From Amycolatopsis cihanbeyliensis (GTDB taxonomy: Bacteria > Actinomycetota > Actinomycetes > Mycobacteriales > Pseudonocardiaceae): DNA of 64,000 nt. Of this stretch, positions 24,460-32,951 are shown one piece after another; the stretch's first letter is position 1; every line of letters starts with the position of its first letter. The notes below the pieces were generated by a model. It was not told the DNA's origin and made no database searches. It saw only the letters and a program-made list of their open reading frames with translations. Both the position numbers and the translations under genes were made by a program. The DNA is taken from assembly GCF_006715045.1 (NCBI RefSeq), contig NZ_VFML01000001.1, positions 2,882,501 to 2,946,500 on the forward strand. The letters run 5' to 3'.

Positions 24460-25323
24460 GTGTTGTCCGCGGTGCGAAGGCCGATCGGCATCATGTCCGC
24501 CGCCTGCCTGCTGATGCTCGGCGTGGTGGGGCTCGGCGCGGACTCGCCCGAGGCCGGCTCGGCCGAACCCCGGTACGATCGAGCCGGGCCGGCTGAGCCG
24601 GCCGAGCTGGTGGGACCGGCCGGGACGGCCGAGCCGAGGGGAGGGACAGCCCCGGCGGCGGGGACGGCCGTGGAGGGGAACTTCCCGCCCGGACCGGGGC
24701 TGCGATACAGCTTCTGGGTCGACACGAAAAGCCGGGTGGAAAAGCTCGACTCGGAACTCGATTTCCCAAGGGGACATTTCGACCTGGTTGTTCCGATCAC
24801 CTCGGACCCACCGCCGGTGCCGATACGCGGCAATCTGACCCTGCCGAGCACGGAGGGCTACTTCGTCACCTTCGGGTTCATGCCGGTCACCAACACCGTC
24901 GAGATGATCCCGGACGGCGAGTCCGAGGGCACGATCGAAGTCAAGTTCGGCCCACCCGGCGACGACGAGGACGAGGACATCCTCCCCCTGCCGCGCGCCC
25001 GTACCAAGCTCACGCTCGAACTGTTCCTCGAGCTTTCCGATGTCCGGGTGGACGGCAAGGCGCTGGACGTCGGGCCGAACTGCCGGACCGCCGACCCGCT
25101 GACCATCGTCATCGAGTCCACGGTGTACCTGCAGGCGCAGGACCCGGGGCAGCAGCCCCCGGCCACGGACACGACATCGACGTTCGCGCTCCCGCCGCTG
25201 AGCGGGTGCGGCGCCACCGAGGACCTCGACCCGCTGCTGACCGGCCTGATCTCCGGCCCGGGCAACGACCTGTTCACCAGGCTGTCGATCCGCTGCTCGC
25301 CCGCCTCGGACCCGACCTGCTGA
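24460..25323 (+). CDS. Secreted hypothetical protein
   Basis: 287 residues from GTG 24460, which has GGGGGG about ten bases upstream; an in-frame TTG at 24436 is less likely. An N-terminal signal peptide (basic RRP, then MSAACLLMLGVVGLG) precedes an Ala/Pro/Glu-rich linker up to about residue 70. The rest is beta-rich, with an acidic DDEDED loop and cysteines (CRTAD, SGCGAT, IRCSP, PTC) that may form disulfides. I do not recognise the domain. It precedes a Tat-exported metallophosphoesterase and a secreted C39 peptidase on the same strand, forming a run of exported proteins. Confidence 0.7.
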   Translation: MLSAVRRPIGIMSAACLLMLGVVGLGADSPEAGSAEPRYDRAGPAEPAELVGPAGTAEPRGGTAPAAGTAVEGNFPPGPGLRYSFWVDTKSRVEKLDSELDFPRGHFDLVVPITSDPPPVPIRGNLTLPSTEGYFVTFGFMPVTNTVEMIPDGESEGTIEVKFGPPGDDEDEDILPLPRARTKLTLELFLELSDVRVDGKALDVGPNCRTADPLTIVIESTVYLQAQDPGQQPPATDTTSTFALPPLSGCGATEDLDPLLTGLISGPGNDLFTRLSIRCSPASDPTC

Positions 25324-25451
25324 CCCGGCCGGAACCCTCGCAACAAATGTGATTCGATTTCATGTTTGGGTTCCGTGGGGTTCATGGGTCGGCTAACCTC
25401 GGCCGGGATCGTGTGACCGACCGCGGATCGAGAGCGCTGGGGGTTGCCGCC

Positions 25452-27182
25452 GTGCCCGAACTGACCAGACGTGGGTTCGTCGCCGTTGCCGGAGCCTCCG
25501 GTCTCGGGCTGCTGCTGGCCACCCCGACCGCCCGGGCCGTGGACAGGGCACTGCGGGAGACCACCCGGCGCACCGTGAACCCGGCCGGGACCACGCTGGA
25601 GGCGGTGGCCGTGCCGGTGACCCGGGGTCCCCGGTACACGCGACTCACCGAAGGACCCGGCTGGCCCCTGGTCGTACGGGCGGACCTGGTCGCGGCCACC
25701 AGCGGGCGGGACGAGCGGCGCACCGCGCTGGCCTCGTTCGTCCAGTTCACCGACATGCACATCACCGACTCCGAGTGCCCGGCCCGGTTCGAGTACCTGC
25801 ACCCTTTCGTCGGGTCCGCGCACCGTCCACAGGAGACGCTCGGCCCCGTGTCCGCGGCTTCGCTCGTGCGCAGGGTGAACGCCGTGGCGAACGGCCCGTT
25901 CACCGGCAGGCCGTTCGACTTCATGATGACCACGGGGGACAACACCGACAACCACGAGCACATCGAGCTGTCCTGGTTCCTCGGCATCCTCAACGGCGGC
26001 ACCATCACCCCCACCAGCGGCGACCCGCGGCGCTACGAGGGCGTGCAGGACTCCGGTTCGGCGCACTACTGGAACCCCGGCACCCGGCTGGACGACGACT
26101 ACACCGCCAAGGGCTTCCCGCGGCTACCCGGCCTGCTGGACGCGGCGATCGGGCGGTTCGACTCACCCGGCCTGGACATCCCGTGGTATTGCACATTCGG
26201 CAACCACGACAACACCCCGGTCGGCACGCTGCCCGCGAACATCCCCGGCATCGAGTACTGGTACACCGGCGGGCACAAGATCATCGGCAAGGACGAGAGC
26301 ACCAGCCGCAAGCTCGCCGACGCCATGCGCAAGCCCGGCGCGACCGTGCCGGCCACCGAACTGTTCGGCAACTCCGGCCTGATCCGCGAGGTCACCCCGG
26401 ACGAGCGGCGCGCGCCGTACAGCACCGCGGAGTTCGTGCGGGCCCACCTCGACCCGGCCAACACCGGGGCCGGCCCGGTCGGCCACGGCTTCACCGACGG
26501 CAACGCCGACGGCCGCGATGTCTACTACACCTTCCGCATCGCCGAGGGTGTCACCGGGATCAGCCTGGACACCACGACCCTGGGTGGCTTCGCCGACGGC
26601 TCGATCGGGCTCGGCCAGTTCCTCTGGGTCGAGCGCACGCTGCGTGCGGGCAGCTCCGCCTACTACGACGTCTGGGGCAGCAAGGTCACCCAGGACGTGA
26701 GCGACGAGCTGTTCATCCTGTTCAGCCACCACACCAGCGACTCGATGGGCAACCCGCTGCCCGACTCGCGGCACCCGCTGGAGCCACGGCTGAACGGCGA
26801 GACGTTCGTCGGGCTGCTCAACCGGTTCCCGAACGTGCTGGCCTGGGTGAACGGCCACCAGCACCTGAACAAGATCACGCCCCACCCCGGTAGCACGCCC
26901 GCGCGGGGGTTCTGGGAGATCAACACCGCCTCGCACATCGACTTCCCGCAGCAGGCCCGCGTGATCGAGGTGGCCGACAACGCCGACGGCACGCTGTCGC
27001 TGTTCACCACCCTGGTCGAGGCCGAGGGGCCGTACGCAGCCGACTACGACGACACCACACCCCCCGCGCTGGCCTCGCTGTACCGCGAGCTGTCCTACAA
27101 CGACCTGCACGCCGACCGCACCCGCGAGGGCGCGGGCCCCGATCGCAACACCGAGCTGCTGCTGGTCGACCCGCTGGCCTGA
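25452..27182 (+). CDS. Tat-exported metallophosphoesterase, TIGR03767-like
   Basis: A 576-residue protein from GTG 25452 with a GGGGG upstream. The N-terminus has a twin-arginine signal (TRRGFVAVAGASGLGLLLA) and an APTARA-like cleavage region. The calcineurin-like phosphoesterase core shows D-x-H in QFTDMHITD, GD in MTTGDNTDN, GNHD in FGNHDN and late histidines in ILFSHHTSD and VNGHQHLN, so the dinuclear metal site is complete. The overall layout matches the actinobacterial TIGR03767 family of unknown substrate. It is likely folded in the cytoplasm and exported. Its stop codon overlaps the first bases of repeat copy C. Confidence 0.85.
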   Translation: MPELTRRGFVAVAGASGLGLLLATPTARAVDRALRETTRRTVNPAGTTLEAVAVPVTRGPRYTRLTEGPGWPLVVRADLVAATSGRDERRTALASFVQFTDMHITDSECPARFEYLHPFVGSAHRPQETLGPVSAASLVRRVNAVANGPFTGRPFDFMMTTGDNTDNHEHIELSWFLGILNGGTITPTSGDPRRYEGVQDSGSAHYWNPGTRLDDDYTAKGFPRLPGLLDAAIGRFDSPGLDIPWYCTFGNHDNTPVGTLPANIPGIEYWYTGGHKIIGKDESTSRKLADAMRKPGATVPATELFGNSGLIREVTPDERRAPYSTAEFVRAHLDPANTGAGPVGHGFTDGNADGRDVYYTFRIAEGVTGISLDTTTLGGFADGSIGLGQFLWVERTLRAGSSAYYDVWGSKVTQDVSDELFILFSHHTSDSMGNPLPDSRHPLEPRLNGETFVGLLNRFPNVLAWVNGHQHLNKITPHPGSTPARGFWEINTASHIDFPQQARVIEVADNADGTLSLFTTLVEAEGPYAADYDDTTPPALASLYRELSYNDLHADRTREGAGPDRNTELLLVDPLA

Positions 27183-27400
27183 GCTTGTTCCTGAACTGGA
27201 CTTTTGCTGCTCGAGGTGAGTGGAAGAACTCGCCCTCCCGTCTCCCACCACCACCCAAACGGAGGCGCTGACGCGCCACTCTGCTGAGCGGCGAAAGCCC
27301 GCGGGCGGCGAGGCCGGGCGCGTGACCGGCGAAGGTGACGTTTCGTGGCGGAGTCCGAGCCCGGCCGAGCCGACCGTGACGCGAGCTTAAGAACAGGCTC
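27181..27400 (+). repeat. Dispersed repeat, copy C (220 bp)
   Basis: It begins GAGCTTGTTCCTGAACTGG at 27181, within the phosphoesterase stop codon, and ends GCGAGCTTAAGAACAGGCTC at 27400. The ends form an imperfect inverted repeat (14 of 19). It contains the central CCCGTCTCCCACCACC segment lost from copy B. GAAGGTG precedes GTG 27345, which opens the same short frame (AESEPGRADRDAS) as the other copies. There is no transposase gene and no clear target-site duplication. Confidence 0.82.
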
Positions 27401-27547
27401 TGACCGAGCCGGAGCCACGCCGTACTCGAACGACCCTAGAAAAACGCCAAACCGGGGCGAACTGTTTACTCCGCACATCAGGAGAGTGAAAATCCTTGAC
27501 GGCCGGTAACCGTGCCCTGCCGGCCGGAGTTCGAGGGTTGGAGCGAT

Positions 27548-28798
27548 ATGCGCGGACGTCTCGCCACCGTGATCCTGGCCATTGCCGTGACCGCCACGAT
27601 GGCGGCGCCGAATGCCGCGGCGGAGCCCGGCGGCGAGGCCATCGACTACCAGGAATGGAACAGCGCGCGGGACTTCGCCCTGGGCACCGCGGAAGGCGTC
27701 GTACCGGGCCCGTGGGGGCTGCGGATCAGCAGGCCGGTCGGCACGATCGAGCGCACGGAACCGGACCTGGGCACCACCCGCAGCTACGAGTACGGCCGGT
27801 GGACCACGCCGCGGTACCGGCACGGCTTCGACGCCACCGAGTTGGTCGCGTCCTGGAACGCGCGTACCCCGGACTCCACCTGGCTGCAGATCGAGGCACG
27901 CGGCCGCACCGCCGCCGGTACGGACACCGCGTGGTACGTGCTCGGCCAGTGGGCACACGGGGACGGCGACATCCAGCGCACCACCGTCGCCGGCCAGCGG
28001 GACGAGCACGCCTCGGTCAGCGTGGACACCCTGGTCACCCGGTCCGGCGTGACGCTGCGCTCGTACCAGCTGCGGGTAACCCTGTACCGCGAGGCGGGCA
28101 GCTGGGCGTCCCCGCTGGTGCGCGGCGTCGGGGCGATGGCCTCGCACGTTCCGGACCGGTTCGAGGTGCCGACCTCCGAACCGGGCCCGGCCCGCGGGAT
28201 CGAGCTGCCGGTGCCGCGGCACGCGCAGAACCTGCACAGGGGGAACTACCCGGAGTACGGCGGTGGCGGCCAGAACTGGTGCAGCCCGACCTCCACGCAG
28301 ATGGTGGTGGAGTACTGGGGGCGCGGGCCGAGCAGGCGAGAGCTGTCCTGGATCCCGCCGGACTACGTGGACCCGACGGTCGCGCACGCCGCCCGGTTCA
28401 CCTACGACTACTCCTACGAGGGAACCGGGAACTGGCCGTTCAACACCGCCTACGCGGCGCACCACGGGCTGCGCGGGCACGTCACCCGGCTGCACTCGCT
28501 TGCCGAGCTCGAGGGCTACATCGCGCGCGGCATCCCGGTGATCACCTCGCAGTCCTTCCTGGAGAGTGAGCTGGACGGCGCGGGCTACGGCACCGCGGGC
28601 CACATCATGGTGGTGGTCGGGTTCACCGAGCACGGCGACGTGATCGTGAACGACCCGGCCTCGAACAGCAACGAGGCCGTGCGCAACGTGTACCCGAGGG
28701 CGCAGTTCGAGACGATCTGGCAACGCACCAAGCGCTACGACGCCGAAGGGAACGTGGCAGGCGGCCCCGGGGGGATCGCCTACGTGATCAGGCCATAA
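27548..28798 (+). CDS. Secreted C39-like papain-fold peptidase
   Basis: A 416-residue exported protein. ATG 27548 has GGAG five bases before it and starts a clean signal peptide (MRGRLATVILAIAVTATMAA, cleavage near ANAAAE). Residues about 25-215 form a beta-rich accessory region. The C-terminal peptidase-like domain carries the catalytic Cys in NWCSPTSTQMV, the His in AGHIMVVVGF and the Asp in IVNDPAS, in the order expected for C39/peptidase_C39_2 proteins. Without an ABC exporter or leader peptide substrates nearby, it is probably an extracellular protease or amidase rather than a bacteriocin maturation enzyme. Confidence 0.82.
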   Translation: MRGRLATVILAIAVTATMAAPNAAAEPGGEAIDYQEWNSARDFALGTAEGVVPGPWGLRISRPVGTIERTEPDLGTTRSYEYGRWTTPRYRHGFDATELVASWNARTPDSTWLQIEARGRTAAGTDTAWYVLGQWAHGDGDIQRTTVAGQRDEHASVSVDTLVTRSGVTLRSYQLRVTLYREAGSWASPLVRGVGAMASHVPDRFEVPTSEPGPARGIELPVPRHAQNLHRGNYPEYGGGGQNWCSPTSTQMVVEYWGRGPSRRELSWIPPDYVDPTVAHAARFTYDYSYEGTGNWPFNTAYAAHHGLRGHVTRLHSLAELEGYIARGIPVITSQSFLESELDGAGYGTAGHIMVVVGFTEHGDVIVNDPASNSNEAVRNVYPRAQFETIWQRTKRYDAEGNVAGGPGGIAYVIRP

Positions 28799-28799
28799 C

Positions 28800-28827
28800 C
28801 CATGCGGTTGTCGCGATAGCCGCATGG
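28800..28827. promoter_or_regulatory. Inverted repeat upstream of mscR
   Basis: CCATGCGG (28800-28807) and CCGCATGG (28820-28827) are separated by 12 bp, just after the C39 peptidase stop and 20 bp before the dehydrogenase start. It could be a terminator for the former or an operator for the latter. Confidence 0.5.
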
Positions 28828-28846
28828 TCCGTGGCAAGCTGCGGGC

Positions 28847-29947
28847 ATGGCGTACGAGGTATCGGGCGTCGTCGCCCGCGCGCAGGGTGAGCCGGTCACC
28901 GTGGAGAAGGTGCTGGTGCCCGACCCGGGCCCGGGCGAGGCGATCGTGTCGGTGCGGGCCTGCGGGGTCTGCCACACCGACCTGCACTACCGCGAAGGCG
29001 GGATCAACGACGAGTTCCCCTTCCTGCTCGGGCACGAGGCCGCGGGCGTCGTGGAGCGGGTGGGTGCCGGGGTCACCGCGATCGAACCCGGCGACTTCGT
29101 GATCCTGAACTGGCGGGCCGTCTGCGGGGTCTGCCGGGCATGCAGGCGGGGCAGGCCGTGGTACTGCTTCGACACGCACAACGCCGCGCAGCCGATGACC
29201 CTCGCCGACGGCACCGAGCTCAGCCCGGCACTCGGTATCGGGGCCTTCGTCGAGAAGACTCTCGTGCACAGCGGGCAGTGCACCAAGGTCAGTCCCGCGG
29301 CGGAGCCCGCCGTGGCCGGGCTGCTCGGCTGCGGGGTGATGGCCGGGATCGGCGCCGCGATCAACACCGGCCAGGTGGGCCGGGGCGACACCGTCGCGGT
29401 GATCGGCTGCGGCGGGGTCGGCGACGCGGCCATCGCCGGCGCGCGGCTGGCCGGCGCGGGCACGATCATCGCGGTGGACACCGACGCCAGGAAGCTGGAG
29501 TGGGCGCGGAGTTTCGGCGCCACGCACACCATCCACGCGCGGGACCGCGGCGAGGACGAGATCGTCGCGGAGGTCAGGGAGCACACCGCCGGATTCGGCG
29601 CCGACGTGGTGATCGACGCGGTCGGCAGGCCGGAGACCTGGCGTCAGGCCTTCTACGCCCGTGACCTCGCCGGCACGGTGGTGCTGGTCGGGGTGCCGAC
29701 ACCGGACATGCGGCTGGCCGACCTGCCGTTCATCGACTTCTTCGCGCGCGGCGGTTCGCTCAAGTCGTCCTGGTACGGCGACTGCCTGCCCTCGCGGGAC
29801 TTCCCCATGCTGATCGAGGCCTACCTGCAGGGCAGGCTCCCGCTGGAGCGGTTCGTCACCGAGCGGATCCCGCTGAACGGCGTGGAAAAGGCCTTCGAAC
29901 GGATGCACCGGGGCGAGGTGCTGCGCAGCGTGGTGGTGTTCGACTGA
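28847..29947 (+). CDS. mscR: S-(hydroxymethyl)mycothiol dehydrogenase
   Basis: A 366-residue zinc alcohol dehydrogenase closely resembling actinobacterial MscR/AdhE2, which oxidises the formaldehyde-mycothiol adduct with NAD+ and also handles S-nitrosomycothiol. Catalytic zinc ligands are Cys in ACGVCHTD and the HE of LLGHEAAG. Structural-zinc cysteines are in [15 protein letters not shown]. The Rossmann motif is [11 protein letters not shown]. Characteristic family stretches are [27 protein letters not shown] and [18 protein letters not shown]. Its presence implies a mycothiol-producing actinobacterium. The gene usually found with it, an MBL-fold hydrolase, is replaced here by a gamma-glutamylcyclotransferase-like gene 17 bp downstream. 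Confidence 0.88.
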   Translation: MAYEVSGVVARAQGEPVTVEKVLVPDPGPGEAIVSVRACGVCHTDLHYREGGINDEFPFLLGHEAAGVVERVGAGVTAIEPGDFVILNWRAVCGVCRACRRGRPWYCFDTHNAAQPMTLADGTELSPALGIGAFVEKTLVHSGQCTKVSPAAEPAVAGLLGCGVMAGIGAAINTGQVGRGDTVAVIGCGGVGDAAIAGARLAGAGTIIAVDTDARKLEWARSFGATHTIHARDRGEDEIVAEVREHTAGFGADVVIDAVGRPETWRQAFYARDLAGTVVLVGVPTPDMRLADLPFIDFFARGGSLKSSWYGDCLPSRDFPMLIEAYLQGRLPLERFVTERIPLNGVEKAFERMHRGEVLRSVVVFD

Positions 29948-29964
29948 GCGAGCGGCCGAGAACC

Positions 29965-30660
29965 GTGCGCACCCGCGGTGGTGGCGGCCGCGAACTGAGC
30001 TACGCCGACGCCGACTTCCCTGCCGACCCCTATCCGGGTGCGCGGCCGGGCGGATCCTTCGTGCATCTCGACGAGATCGGCCACGCCCTCGGCCACCACA
30101 CCGGCGGCTGGCACCTCGCCGCGGGGGACGCGCTGGAGGACTGGCTGACCACCCGCGGCGCGCCGGGGCTCGCGCGGCGGCGACCGGTCCTCGCCTACGG
30201 GTCCAACGCCTGCCCCGCCAAGATCACCTGGCTGCGTACCGAACTCGGGCTCACCGGACCGGTTGTCGCGCTGCACGCGGAATGCCACGACCTGGCCGCC
30301 GTGTGGGCGGCCGGGTTGCGGCAGCGGGACGGGCAGCGGCCCGCCACCCTGGCCGCGTTGCCGCGAGCGGTCGAGCGGCACGCCGTCTGGCTGGCGACCG
30401 AGGAGCAGATCCGGGTGCTCGACGTGTGCGAGGGACGGGGTGAGCGCTACCACCTCAGCCGGCTGCACAGTGGCACGGTCACCCTCGAGGACGGCACCGT
30501 GCTCGGCGAGCCGCTGGCCTACACCGCGGCCGGGCCGCAGCGGATGCCGTTACTCGCCGGCGGCACCCCGGTACGGACCGCGGAAGTCGGCCAGGCCGAG
30601 GCGCGCCTGTTACGGGGCGACCCGGCCACCTCACACGGGTTGACCGTCACTGTTCTCTGA
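29965..30660 (+). CDS. Gamma-glutamylcyclotransferase-like fold protein
   Basis: A 231-residue protein from GTG 29965. The motif PVLAYGSNACPAKITWL contains the YGSN loop diagnostic of the gamma-glutamylcyclotransferase (BtrG/GGCT) fold, followed by a cyclotransferase-like strand order and the LATEEQIRVLDVCEG helix where the catalytic Glu normally lies. The roughly 75-residue N-terminal extension is unusual. It follows mscR by 17 bp and is probably co-transcribed, so a role near thiol or formaldehyde metabolism is a guess. Its end overlaps the convergent FAD oxidase by 14 bp. Confidence 0.65.
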   Translation: MRTRGGGGRELSYADADFPADPYPGARPGGSFVHLDEIGHALGHHTGGWHLAAGDALEDWLTTRGAPGLARRRPVLAYGSNACPAKITWLRTELGLTGPVVALHAECHDLAAVWAAGLRQRDGQRPATLAALPRAVERHAVWLATEEQIRVLDVCEGRGERYHLSRLHSGTVTLEDGTVLGEPLAYTAAGPQRMPLLAGGTPVRTAEVGQAEARLLRGDPATSHGLTVTVL

Positions 30661-32299
30661 GGAGTGTGCCCGGGTTGAGGATGCCGGTGGGATCCACGGC
30701 CCGCTTGGCGGCTGCCAGCACCGAGATCCCGATCTCACCGATCTCCCCCGCCAGGTAGGGCGCGTGGTCCGCGCCGACCGCGTGGTGGTGCGAGATCGTC
30801 CCCAGTGGACTTCCCGATCCGGCGATCGCTTGGCAGGCGGCCCGTTTCGCCCGGACCCACTGGCCGACCGGGTCGGCGTCATCCCGCGGAAGGAGAACCG
30901 TGAAGTACAGCGAGGCCCCGGTTTCGTAGGCATGCGACACGTGGCACATGACCACCGGTGAGCGGCCCGGCGCGCGCAGCGAGTCCACCAGCGCCGCACG
31001 CACCTCGGTACGCAGCCTGCTCAGGGTGGACCAGTGCGTCGCCGTCTCCAGCGTCTCCACGCACAGGCCGAGGTCGAGCAGGGCGTCCCGCTGCCGTGGC
31101 CCGGCGAACCGCCCCGCGCGCCAGGCCTCACCCGCCGAGCGGCCCAGCCGCACCGCGCCCGCCGCGCGCAGCATCCGCACGGTCCGCGCGCGGCGGCCGC
31201 CGATCTCCCGCCGCGTGCCGCCGTGCCAGCCGAGTACCAGCAGGCAGGGCTCGGCCACCCCCCTGGCGCGCAGGTAGCGGCGCAGCAGCGCGGTCCGCCC
31301 TCCGCCCTTCAGGGTCAGCGAGATCTCCGTCTCGTCCGCGTCGGACAACCGGGTGACGTCGGCGAGCGCCCCGGCCTGCGCCAGCTCGCGTACCGCCGCG
31401 GTGCCGCGCTCCCAACCGTCCAGCACGAAGCCCTCGAACCGTTCCACGGCGGGCAGCGGTCGCACCCGCACGGTGACCTCGGTGAGCACCCCCAGAGCGC
31501 CCTCGCTACCGACCGCCAGCTCCCGCAGGTCCGGCCCGGCCGCCGAGGCGGGCGCGACGCCGAGCCGCCACTCACCGCGCGGGGTGGCCAGGCGCACCCC
31601 CTCCACCATGTCCTCGAACCGGCCGTAACCCGCCGAGGCCTGCCCCGCGGAGCGGGTGGCCGCGAACCCGCCGATGGTGGCGCGCTCGAAGGACTGCGGC
31701 ACGTGCCCGAGGGTCAGCCCGTGCGCCGCCAGCAGCCGCTCGGCCTCCGGGCCACGCACACCGGCCTGGAACACCGCCAGCCGGGACACCGGATCCACCG
31801 AGACCAGCCGGTTCAGCCGCCGCAGGTCGAGCACGACCACCGCGTGCTTGCCGCCCCGCGCCGCGGTGACGCCGCCGACCACGGAGGTCCCGCCACCGAA
31901 CGGCACCACCGCGAGGTCGTGACGGGCACAGGCCTCGAGCACCCGCTGTACCTGTTCCGGATCGCCGGGCAGCAGCACGGCGTCGGGGACCGGCAGCTCT
32001 CCCGGCAACCGCCTGCGCAGCAGATCGAGATAGGAGAGCCCGCCGCAGCGGCCGAGCCTGGCCACGCGGTCGGTCAGCACGTGCTCCGCGCCGACCACCT
32101 CGGCCAGGTCGGCACTCGCCGCGGGTGGCAGCGCCGACTCGGGCACGGCGAGGTCCGACTCCCGCGCGACGGCTGCGCCGGCCCGCAACGGGCCGATACG
32201 CTCGGCCAGCCTGCGCACGGCCTTCGGCGGCAGGTGTACCGCGGCGGCACCGCCCGGGGTCCAGGCATGCCGAACTCGGTGGTCAAGAAGGTCGCTCAC
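30647..32299 (-). CDS. FAD-binding oxidoreductase, alkylglycerone-phosphate synthase-like
   Basis: A 550-residue protein of the vanillyl-alcohol-oxidase/FAD_binding_4 superfamily. The PP-loop region reads VVPFGGGTSVVGGV, followed by the FAD motifs LGHVPQSFERATIGGFAATRSAG and LAVGSEGALGVLTE. The C-terminal cap has the active-site-like SHAYETGASLYFTVLL and GTISHHHAVGADHAPYL, the latter shared with alkyl-DHAP synthases (AGPS, mycobacterial Rv3107c type). It starts with GTG 32299. It diverges from TetR and glycerol-3-phosphate dehydrogenase, supporting a link to glycerolipid metabolism, although actual ether-lipid synthesis in this organism is unproved. Confidence 0.85.
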   Translation of the reverse strand: MSDLLDHRVRHAWTPGGAAAVHLPPKAVRRLAERIGPLRAGAAVARESDLAVPESALPPAASADLAEVVGAEHVLTDRVARLGRCGGLSYLDLLRRRLPGELPVPDAVLLPGDPEQVQRVLEACARHDLAVVPFGGGTSVVGGVTAARGGKHAVVVLDLRRLNRLVSVDPVSRLAVFQAGVRGPEAERLLAAHGLTLGHVPQSFERATIGGFAATRSAGQASAGYGRFEDMVEGVRLATPRGEWRLGVAPASAAGPDLRELAVGSEGALGVLTEVTVRVRPLPAVERFEGFVLDGWERGTAAVRELAQAGALADVTRLSDADETEISLTLKGGGRTALLRRYLRARGVAEPCLLVLGWHGGTRREIGGRRARTVRMLRAAGAVRLGRSAGEAWRAGRFAGPRQRDALLDLGLCVETLETATHWSTLSRLRTEVRAALVDSLRAPGRSPVVMCHVSHAYETGASLYFTVLLPRDDADPVGQWVRAKRAACQAIAGSGSPLGTISHHHAVGADHAPYLAGEIGEIGISVLAAAKRAVDPTGILNPGTLLREQ

Positions 32300-32307
32300 G
32301 ACTACAG

Positions 32308-32334
32308 TGTGACATATGAACTCAGAACGTCACA
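32308..32334. promoter_or_regulatory. Inverted repeat over the TetR start
   Basis: TGTGAC (32308-32313) and GTCACA (32329-32334) flank 15 bp, spanning the gap between the divergent FAD oxidase and TetR starts and covering ATG 32316. It is a candidate operator for autoregulation. Confidence 0.5.
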
Positions 32335-32951
32335 GTTCGCTCGCCGAGGCCCGCGGCCGGACCGCGGCCGGCCGGGTCTCCGACGACGTACTGCTCGACG
32401 CGGCGCGCGAGTGCGTGCTGGCCGCCGGGGTGCGGCGGACCACGCTGGCCGAGATCGCCCGCACCGCCAAGGTGAGCCGGATGACGCTGTACCGGCGGTT
32501 TCCCGATGTACGCAGCATCCTCGCCGCGCTGATGACCAGGGAGTTCACCGGGTTGCTGCGCCGGACGAGCTCGGAGGCCGCCACCGCGGCTTCCGCCCGC
32601 GAGCGCCTGGTGCGCAGCTCGGTGCACGGGGTCAGAGCACTGGTGGCCGACCCGCTGATGCGCACGGTGCTGGACCTGGACGCCGAGATGATCATGCCGT
32701 ACGTGGTGCAGCGACTGGGCGCCACGCAACGACTCGCCGAGGAGGTCATCGACACGTTGATCGCCGTGGGACACGCCGACGGCTCGATCCGCCACGCGGA
32801 CCGGGCCACCCAGGCCCGCGCCGTCCTGCTCGTGGTCCAGTCCTTCGTGCTGTCCCTGCGCCCGGCCACCGTCGATGTCGATGAGTCGACATTGATGGAC
32901 GAGCTGGGCCACCTGCTGGACGCGACGCTACGACCGGCCGGGCCGGCATGA
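32316..32951 (+). CDS. TetR-family regulator
   Basis: A 211-residue TetR protein with its HTH at residues about 22-70 (LLDAARECVLAAGVRRTTLAEIARTAKVSRMTLYRRFPDVRSIL split around the turn). It diverges from the AGPS-like oxidase by 16 bp and overlaps glpD by ATGA, so it probably controls both. The C-terminal ligand domain is unclassified, and a lipid or glycerol metabolite is a reasonable inference. A short inverted repeat overlaps the start region. Confidence 0.86.
   Translation: MNSERHSSLAEARGRTAAGRVSDDVLLDAARECVLAAGVRRTTLAEIARTAKVSRMTLYRRFPDVRSILAALMTREFTGLLRRTSSEAATAASARERLVRSSVHGVRALVADPLMRTVLDLDAEMIMPYVVQRLGATQRLAEEVIDTLIAVGHADGSIRHADRATQARAVLLVVQSFVLSLRPATVDVDESTLMDELGHLLDATLRPAGPA

Noticed and set aside
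27095..29908. 937-codon minus-strand frame across the C39 peptidase and mscR
   Set aside because: Antisense to two genes with complete motifs; it crosses intergenic and repeat DNA and shows no domain.
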